DNA of 64,000 nt. Source: Symsagittifera roscoffensis. Taxonomy: Eukaryota; Xenacoelomorpha; Acoela; Convolutidae. The stretch spans positions 18,459,814 through 18,523,813 of the forward strand of contig NC_087063.1 of NCBI RefSeq assembly GCF_963678635.1. Reading direction: 5' to 3'. Of this stretch, positions 57,197 to 64,000 are shown piece by piece. Made by a program: the position numbers and the translations under genes. The notes below the pieces were generated by a model. The model was not told the DNA's origin. It was given only the letters and a program-made list of their open reading frames with translations, and did not search any database. The first letter of the stretch is position 1. Each line of letters begins with the position of its first letter.

Positions 57197-58984
57197 ATGA
57201 GTGATACCAACGACCAGTACGATCTACGAAGCTTCGCGAACGAGCAAGGCGATGTACGATTAGTTGCGAACGAGCAATCAGGTCAGAGCAATGCGAACGA
57301 GCAGAGCGATCAACCAGCTGTTGTGAGCGCGCAACATGGACAAAACGATCAGTCAGGACGAACATACCTGAAACTGGTTCACTCCAGAAGTGGTCACAAG
57401 ACATGCATTTCTAAGCATAGGCATCGAATAAACTCAATCCGATCGGTCAATCCAGTGACTGATCTTGCTGGCTTGCGAATTTCTCTTGCTGTCATAAGAG
57501 AGACCCTCACATCGATCAGTGAAAAGGATCGATTGATAGAGGACGTTGTACCAGACGAACGTCTGCAAGCCGAGCTTGAAACGGCTTGTGAGTTCAGAGC
57601 GGAGGTACGAGAATTCATTCAGCAGACGAATGATTTCTTGGAAGATCAGCAAGCGTCTTCCAGAGGATCGACAGGAGAAGCGAACGGGCTTCATACAATG
57701 TTCTCACCAAGATCAAGTCAGATCAAATTGCCAAAGATAGATCTTCCCTCCTTCAGTGGGAAGTATACAGAGTGGACGAGCTTCATCGATCAGTTCGATT
57801 CTGCTGTACATGGAAACCCAAACCTCCAAAACGCTGAGAAGTTGAACTACCTCAAGTCTTCACTTCGAGGAGAAGCACACAATCTGATCAAGAATGTAGC
57901 AGTAACAGACGTGAACTACGAGCTCGCAAGGAGGACTCTAATGGACCGATTCGACAACAAGAGGTTCATTGTAAGCATGCATCTCAGTGCTGTGTTAAAC
58001 TACCCGACTTTGAAAACCGAAGATGGAACAAGCCTCAGGAAGTTTTTGGAATGTTTGCGCGAAAATGTGGCTGCATTAGAAGTGCAAGGCTGTAATACTC
58101 AAGACTGGGATCCAATACTGGTTCATGTGATTGAGCAGAAACTGGATCCAGAAAGCCAAAAGCAATGGCAGCTTCACAACCCAGGAAGAGAGCTCCAGAA
58201 ACTACACGAGCTTGACGATTTCATTAGTGCGCGAGCGAGGGCACTAGAAGCAGTGAAGTCATCAATCACTATACAGAAACCAACGACTCGAATTGAAGCA
58301 CATGCTGATGTCCAAAGTAAAATCGACCGAAGGCAATCGTATGGAGCAACAACTGTGGACGAGCAATGTGTGTTTTGTGGAGCACTTCATAGTGTAACTG
58401 CATGTAACGAGTTCAAGAAGTTGATAGTACATACACGGAAAGACGAAGTGACTTCCAAACAACTATGCTTTAATTGTTTGCGCCCAGGGCATTTGGTAAC
58501 GAAATGCCCAAGCACGCACAATTGTAAACTGTGTGGAAAAAGACACCATTCTCTTCTTCACGTGGACAATCAGCACAGGGAACAACAGAATACAACTGAG
58601 AGAAATACTGTAAACGATTGTCATACCAGTGGAAACAACCTGTGTACTGCCATTAGTGCTAAGGAACCTGACAAAACGGCCCTACTTGGAACTTGCAGGA
58701 TACCGCTGTTCAACCAACACAGACAGGAAATCATTTGCCGTGCCTTGATAGACAATGGATCACAGTTGAACTTCGTCAGTGAAAGCTTCGTACGACGGAA
58801 TGGATTGCCTCGTAAATCAGTCAACCAAACAGTGAAACCAGTTGGAACAGCACCCCCACTAGAGACGAGAGGTCTTGATAAATTTGTCGTTGCCTGGAGA
58901 AGACACATTAAGAGCAGATTTCTTCATCATGCCCCAAGTCACATCAGATCTACCAGCAGACGATGTGGATGTACGCGAGCATAA
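57197..58984 (+). CDS. BEL/Pao gag and start of protease
   Basis: 595 codons in one frame. Residues 1-60 are polar and Asn/Gln-rich. About residues 175-370 form the gag domain typical of Pao/BEL (LPKIDLPSFSGKYTEWTSFI, then NAEKLNYLKSSLRGEA). A zinc knuckle follows (CFNCLRPGHLVTKC, then CKLCGKRHHSLLH). Near residues 510-535 is the protease: ICRALIDNGSQLNFVSESFV. The usual catalytic D-S-G is D-N-G here. A frameshift near 58,870-58,890 ends this frame; the protease continues in the next one. Confidence 0.9.
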   Translation: MSDTNDQYDLRSFANEQGDVRLVANEQSGQSNANEQSDQPAVVSAQHGQNDQSGRTYLKLVHSRSGHKTCISKHRHRINSIRSVNPVTDLAGLRISLAVIRETLTSISEKDRLIEDVVPDERLQAELETACEFRAEVREFIQQTNDFLEDQQASSRGSTGEANGLHTMFSPRSSQIKLPKIDLPSFSGKYTEWTSFIDQFDSAVHGNPNLQNAEKLNYLKSSLRGEAHNLIKNVAVTDVNYELARRTLMDRFDNKRFIVSMHLSAVLNYPTLKTEDGTSLRKFLECLRENVAALEVQGCNTQDWDPILVHVIEQKLDPESQKQWQLHNPGRELQKLHELDDFISARARALEAVKSSITIQKPTTRIEAHADVQSKIDRRQSYGATTVDEQCVFCGALHSVTACNEFKKLIVHTRKDEVTSKQLCFNCLRPGHLVTKCPSTHNCKLCGKRHHSLLHVDNQHREQQNTTERNTVNDCHTSGNNLCTAISAKEPDKTALLGTCRIPLFNQHRQEIICRALIDNGSQLNFVSESFVRRNGLPRKSVNQTVKPVGTAPPLETRGLDKFVVAWRRHIKSRFLHHAPSHIRSTSRRCGCTRA

Positions 58985-59663
58985 CCTTCCATCTCGATAT
59001 GCACTGGCGGATCCAGATTTCGACAAAAGAGGAAGGATTGATCTTCTATGTGGTGTTGAATTGGCAAACGAGCTCACCACTGGTAAACGGATACGAGAAG
59101 GATCTCTCAGCTTGGATGAATCAATTTTTGGCTGGATTGTGAGTGGATCAGTACAGTTTTTAAGCAGGCGCAACGATGATAGATTTTTGCAAGCAAACTT
59201 TGTCAGTCAGGTGTCTGATCTGGACATAAATCGATTGGAGACAGTTGATGACTTGCCTTCGAACCGAAGCCCTCGATCAAACGAAGAAGATTTTGTTGAG
59301 GATCATTACGACAAAACAACTGTAACTGAGCCAGATGGTTGCTACTGTGTTATTTTGCCTTTCGAGACAAACGTTGGAACCTTCGAGTGCAGAGCCAATG
59401 CACCCAAACCATTCTTCAGTCTGGAACGCAAACTTAAGCCGGATGTGGTTTTATACACTCAGTACCAAGACTTCATCAAAGAGTTCCGAGACATGGGTCA
59501 CCTAGAAGAACTCATTGAAGTTTTCTGGAAGCGATGGAGCAAGGAGTACTTGTCTTCTCTGCAGCCTAGGAAGGAGTGGAATTCAAAACAGCGACTTCAA
59601 TACCGCAAGGGGTCGCTGCGTCCGGCCTTGCACAAAACTAAGCAAATTCACAGTCATTGTTGA
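58875..59663 (+). pseudogene. BEL/Pao pol remnant: protease end, RT start, integrase C-terminus
   Basis: It begins within the protease (INLSLPGEDTLRADFFIMPQ), continues through SLDESIFGWIVSGSV and reaches the RT start (VVLYTQYQDFIKEFRDMGHL). The sequence then jumps at about 59,515 to VFWKRWSKEYLSSLQPRKEW, the C-terminal module that follows integrase in this family. The whole RT palm, RNase H and integrase core are therefore deleted in a single event. A purine-rich tract (AAGGTGGGCGGCAA) precedes the 3' LTR. It would need help from an intact relative to move. Confidence 0.9.
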
Positions 59664-59694
59664 ATGAACTTGGCTCATTCAAGGTGGGCGGCAA

Positions 59695-60283
59695 TGTTGC
59701 TTGCAGCAAGCAGCCTAATCGAGTGAAAAAGGAAATGGAAATTATTAACCGCCAAAAAACTGATTTAAACAAACAAAGATTGTTTCAAATGTTCGATTTA
59801 ATCTACGCGGGATTAATCCCCTTTTTATGTAATGTAATTTTATATCGAATTATCCAAATTTTCAAAACAGCTTGTAAAAATGATCCACATTAAGAAGCAG
59901 CAGTTGGGTGAGCCTTGTGACTCTGGTTTAGACAGATAGAGACTAGATCAAGGCTCATTGCACAAACTCAACGAGTAAAAAAATTGCGAATATTGCGATA
60001 CAACGTTTTAGAGTTCTTGTATTGTAATGCTAGCATTGAATACTCGCTGCAGGCACACGCCAAAAACCCATTGAAGTTATATTGACATTTGCAAGATTTT
60101 TCTTCTTAAATAAAAGATGTTCAACTTCATTGTCTTGGTATACACAATAAAGCAGGTATAAGCTGTTCCCCTCCCTCTGATATACAATCATATCTTCGTT
60201 GAATCAAAGTTAAAGTAAAATCTCAGCTACGTCAAGCTGAGTTGGTCCGCTATTGAAAAGTTTTAGGCTTCGGCGAGAAACCA
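59695..60283 (+). repeat. 3' LTR of the BEL/Pao element
   Basis: Identical to 56,535-57,123 apart from one substitution noticed (GGGTTAGCC against GGGTGAGCC). Confidence 0.95.
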
Positions 60284-61686
60284 AAGATAATTAGAGCTGA
60301 GAGAGCAGGTAGTTGACGGTAGTTAAGTTGAAAATAAAATGATTTTTAGTTAGGAGTTAGGGGTACCTTCAACTCGAATGTGTGGTTTTAACCAATCAGA
60401 ATTGATTTTCCTTATTTGGATTGTAGTCGTGTCTAATCAGATTTCAGCTTCCTTTTATGGGATTCTTGGATAAAAGTCGTGTCCAATCGGAAACAAAGCT
60501 CCATTTTGGGTATTGTCGTTTCCAATCACAAAATTGATCATTTTTGTTCTTGTTGTCGTATCCAATCAGAAGACGCTTTTAAGGCCTTAAATCTTCCAAA
60601 TAAGTAAAAATATACACAAAAGCAATTGCAAAAATAAATGACCAGAAGTTGTTTGCAGTAAAAATAAGAAATATTGCTGATATAAGTAACAAAAGAAAGA
60701 AAATTAATAAAAGTAACATCTCTGCAACTTTTTTCATCAAGTTAATTGAATTTTTTGTATGTAATCAATGAGAAATTGCTGATTTTTGAGTAGATAGTCA
60801 AGTTATTTGATTTTGATGTAAATTTGGGAAGATAACTCAAAGTTGACGAATTTTTCAAAGCAGACTTCTGGAAATCTGATTCCAAACCGAATCAAGCAGG
60901 ATTTTGAACTTTGAAAATCTTTAAAGAAATGAAGGAATAAAGAACTTTGCTGAGGTGTTTTTACAAATTTGGGTTTTGGATAGGGGATAAAAAGAGTTTT
61001 TGATATATTATTGTACGATTTTTTGATCAATTTCAAATTCTCGAGAATAAACAAAATTTCTTTCCTTGTGAGGTGTAATTCAGCCGTAAGTTTAAAACTT
61101 TGATACGCAATATGTGAATCAAAAGTAAACTCTTTGATTGACTAAGTTTCTCTGAAGAGACCTTTACTTAGTCGGATAACTCTATTTTGTACAATAAAGA
61201 CGTCCAAAAAATTATGAAAAAAGTAAGAGTCAACATCTATTTCATCAATAAGAAAATCAATTGGAATTTTTTCTTTTTTCTTATAAAGTAACTCGAGGAA
61301 GCTCAAATGTTTTTTGATAGACATTTTTCAAATAATGACTAAGGTTTTTTAAAAATAATAAGCAATTCACTTTTAGAAAATGCTGAATTCTGATTGGTTG
61401 ATTTCCAACAAACAGTGTTACTAAAAAAATACTCAATTCTGATTAGTTGATTTTCTCTAATAAAAAGCAAAAAAAAACTTATTTCATTCTGATTTTCTTT
61501 TACGTTAAAAGCAACTGCTCTATACTTTGATTAACTACTTGAAATAAATTTCAAATATTTTTAACAATTCAAAGTAAGTAAAAATTATTTTTACTAAATT
61601 TTTTGGAACATTTTAAATCTCCCAATTTGATATGTACCAAGTACTAACAGCTTTACATTAATACCTAAAAACTCTCCCATTTTTAG
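60284..61686. promoter_or_regulatory. PolB upstream region of copy B with 40-bp CCAAT repeats
   Basis: CCAATCA-type motifs lie at 60,391, 60,432, 60,481, 60,521 and 60,561, spaced 40-49 bp; four have a GTCGTNTCCAATC context. The reverse form CTGATTGGTTGATT lies near 61,390. CCAAT boxes are promoter elements bound by NF-Y. The bases just right of the BEL element repeat, imperfectly, those just left of it (GGTAGTTGACGG), so a short tandem duplication predates the insertion. The rest, to the PolB ATG, shows no supported gene. Confidence 0.5.
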
Positions 61687-64000
61687 ATGCCGTCGCTGAA
61701 TAGAAACAAGAAAGTGCAGTGTGGGGTTTGTGGAAACATGTATGTTCGTCAACATGCGGCTCGACACCGCAAAAGCTGTCAAGCAGGGATTATTTCTTGT
61801 CCTGATTGTAAGTATTTCACTTACAATTAACAAGAAATGAATTATCACGTGGCCAAAAAACATGCTCCATCAACTTCCAAGCAATCAACGGTTTGCTCGT
61901 CTTGTGAGCAGGAGTTTCCGAGTTACTACTCTCTCCAACAACATCGGAGAAAAGAACATGGGGCGAAACAACGGAAACCAAGTGATACGGTGGCAGACTT
62001 GAACAAGATTGTGGAGGGGGAAGGGGAAGATGGAGTGAAAGTCAAAGAGGAGTTGAGTGCTTGTCAGCATTTCTTGGTGGAGACTGAGATGGAGAATGGG
62101 AGGCATAAGGTATTTAACTTTCAAATGTCATAGTTAGATACCAAGATTATCAACGAGAAGCTTGAAGAAGTCTTCAACAAGCTAGATTCCGCTGCAAAAA
62201 TCAATATTGCTCTTGGATTTGTTCTCCGTAATGTCGAAACGGGAGAATATCGGTATTATTATGCACACAAAAACAATACTTTGTTCGAAAAATCGCATTT
62301 ACTGTGTACTAAAGCGGATTTGATTACAATCCAAGGAAAAGTTGAAAAGTTTGATATCGTGGAGCAATGCACCCAAGAACGTCAGAACACAAAGTGGAGG
62401 TTCAAGTTGATCACAAATGTTACTATTTTTGCTGCACTTCTGAAAAACATTCCAATGGGATGTCCAGACTCTGTGTTGCCTGAACCTTTACTGAAAAACC
62501 ATTCAGTAAACTGTCTTTTATCGGATAAAGATAAACAACCATACAGAGATCATCTTTGTCTTTTCCGTGCATTAACAATGTATTTGCATGGTCATATTAA
62601 CCTCGATGCTCATACATCTCAACTATTTACAGAGTTTATATCAAAATCTGGATACGATCCGAAGAACTTTCTCGGAGTTGCCATTGATGATTTACCTCTT
62701 GTAGAGGAAATAGTTGAACGAAACATATTCATTTACGATTTTGACATTCAAGAAGGAGAATATGTTGGAGAGTTAGCGAGGCAAAGTATTGGAAAATTTG
62801 AAAAACCCGTGAAATTGCTGAGATTCAACAACCATATCATTCACACGAATGATATTGATTCCTTCTTCAAGTGTTTTCGATGTCCTTAGCTGTGACTGTT
62901 TCTTCAACAGATCAAACAATTTCAACCGAAATCTTCTAACTTGTAAAGATCAAGTGCGACATATTTTTCCCAAAACTGCGTACACACTACGGGAAACAAT
63001 ATTCGAGAAATTGGATGGCTTCAACAATCCGTACACTGAAGATCAGAAATTGTTTAGCAATACTTGACTTCGAATCGATTTGTGTTCCCACAGAAGAATT
63101 GAAAGCAACTGAAACAACTACTTGGATTGGAAAATATGTCCCTATTTCCGTCTCAATATCTTCAAATCTGCAAGATGCTCCAATTTTCTCGTGTGAAAAA
63201 GATCCAGAACTTCTAATAATTGCTTTTGTTTCCAGCTTGGAACTTCTGGCTGAAAAAAGTAAACTACAAATGAGAACCAAATTACAAGAAATCGAAAACA
63301 CTGTCAATGATCGAGTCAAAAAGATCTTTGCTAAACTTAATGCTAGAACTTTAACTAAAAGACTAAAAGTCTTCGATTATGAAAATGAATGTGTTGAGGA
63401 TGGCGACGAAGATGACATGTCGACACAATTCTTGAGAATTCAAAAAAATCAGTTGATCGACTTGAAACAGCATTTAGAGCGCTATGTTAATACCTTACCG
63501 GTGTTCGGTTTCAATAGCGGCAGATACGATCTGAACCTTATCAAATCTTATTTGATTCCATACCTTATATGTGATAAAGAAATCGAACCAACAGTCATTA
63601 AAAAAGCAAATGATTTCATATCATTCAAATTTGGAGATGTTCAGTTTTTGGACATAATGAAATTTCTTGGAGGTGCAACCACATTGGATTCGTTTCTGAA
63701 AGCCAATAAAGTAAGTGAAACCAAAGGTTTTTTCCCTTACGAATGGTTTGACAGTCCAGACAAGCTTGACTGTACGGAGTTGCCTCCATATGAAACCTTT
63801 TCCAGCAAACTGAGAAACCACAACCCTCTCGAGAAAGATTTCAACGATTACCAAAAACTGGTTAATGGAGGACTTGATCAACAAAGTGCGCTGAAAAAGT
63901 TGCGTATTCAATCAACTCCACCAACAGGTTTTGAAAATTTCTCGTATTTGAAAAACATCTGGGAACAACAAAGCATGATTACTTTCAAAGACTTCTTACG
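61687..64000 (+). pseudogene. Protein-primed DNA polymerase B, copy B, cut by window end
   Basis: The ATG at 61,687 opens N-terminal Cys/His fingers: CGVCGNMYVRQHAARHRKSC, then CPDCKYFTYN, then CSSCEQEFPSYYSLQQH. An unassigned N-terminal domain follows, with RDHLCLFRALTMYLHGH near 62,560, resembling the Cys motif of OTU-type proteases. The 3'-5' exonuclease part is seen as LPVFGFNSGRYDLNLIKSYL and the FLDIMKFLGGATTLDSFL block. An in-frame stop near 61,829, a TAG near 62,131 and a frameshift near 63,060-63,100 break it. The polymerase palm lies beyond the window. Confidence 0.88.

Larger units (their letters stand above)
56535..60283 (+). mobile_element. BEL/Pao LTR retrotransposon, internally deleted
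   Basis: Two 589-bp LTRs (TG...CA) enclose 2,571 bp. The 5-bp sequence AAGAT flanks both sides (56,530-56,534 and 60,284-60,288) as a target duplication. The LTRs differ at one noticed position, so insertion was recent. The internal region has gag, part of protease, a fragment of RT and the C-terminal integrase module, but lacks the RT core, RNase H and integrase catalytic core. It lies in the spacer between the Polinton virion cluster and PolB. Confidence 0.95.
45280..64000. mobile_element. Polinton/Maverick copy B, right end beyond the window
   Basis: It starts AGACCCCCATGTATTAAGAT, matching the AGACCCACAT start of copy A. The virion cluster reads left and PolB reads right, so the element is inverted relative to copy A. 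Genes carry one or a few lesions each. It contains a nested BEL/Pao element at 56,535-60,283. Excluding that, at least 15 kb of Polinton is visible. Confidence 0.88.

Noticed and set aside
57394-57694. Minus-strand ORFs opposite the BEL gag
   Set aside because: Antisense shadows of a well-supported gag reading frame.
59657-59893. 78-codon ORF with a hydrophobic stretch ending in the BEL 3' LTR
   Set aside because: Mostly LTR sequence that is also present in the 5' LTR; no known LTR-encoded protein matches, so treated as chance.
1-64000. CRISPR arrays, bacterial operons, rRNA genes
   Set aside because: No spaced direct-repeat arrays of CRISPR type, no ribosomal RNA signatures; gene content is eukaryotic mobile DNA.

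Overview
The window is AT-rich, intron-tolerant eukaryotic DNA and is mostly mobile elements. It holds two copies of a Polinton/Maverick-type (adintovirus-like) large DNA transposon, a decayed Ty3/gypsy-type retroelement, a BEL/Pao LTR retrotransposon, a decayed non-LTR retrotransposon and several short inverted-repeat elements. The mix fits an invertebrate animal. The Polinton proteins look most like those I associate with cnidarians such as Hydra, but the species cannot be fixed from sequence alone.

Layout. 1-20,690: two 2.6-kb arms in inverted orientation (1-2,577 and 18,070-20,690) flank a minus-strand gypsy-type retroelement (about 2,578-14,475: gag, protease, RT, RNase H, integrase, extra ORF). 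A foldback element with a 200-N assembly gap lies between the retroelement and the right arm. Each arm carries one probable host exon and one copy of a short element with terminal inverted repeats. 20,690-22,406: noncoding DNA with a third copy of that short element. 22,407-39,354: Polinton copy A, bounded by about 0.4-kb terminal inverted repeats. PolB reads left (28,378 to 23,033) and the virion/integration genes read right (30,013 to about 38,860). Almost every gene is broken. 39,355-45,279: short repeats and a non-LTR retrotransposon remnant. 45,280-64,000: Polinton copy B in the opposite orientation. Its virion cluster reads left (56,342 to 46,538), PolB reads right from 61,687 and runs off the window, and its far end is not seen.

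Copy B is better preserved, with only one or a few lesions per gene, and allows a full gene list: adenovirus-type protease, small Cys-rich membrane protein, major capsid protein, basic late protein, minor capsid (penton) protein, retroviral-type integrase, a 136-aa protein, packaging ATPase, small membrane protein, exonuclease-like protein, an HD/GPGY protein, a PC4-like protein, two further unknowns, a reverse-oriented 150-aa gene beside a 31-bp tandem repeat, and an acidic 126-aa protein. Several neighbouring genes overlap by a few bases at stop/start codons. Together they would encode capsid building, genome packaging, maturation, protein-primed replication and integration. A BEL/Pao element with nearly identical 589-bp LTRs and a 5-bp target duplication is nested between the virion cluster and PolB. 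It has lost most of pol. Having two divergent copies lets conserved accessory ORFs be told from chance ORFs.
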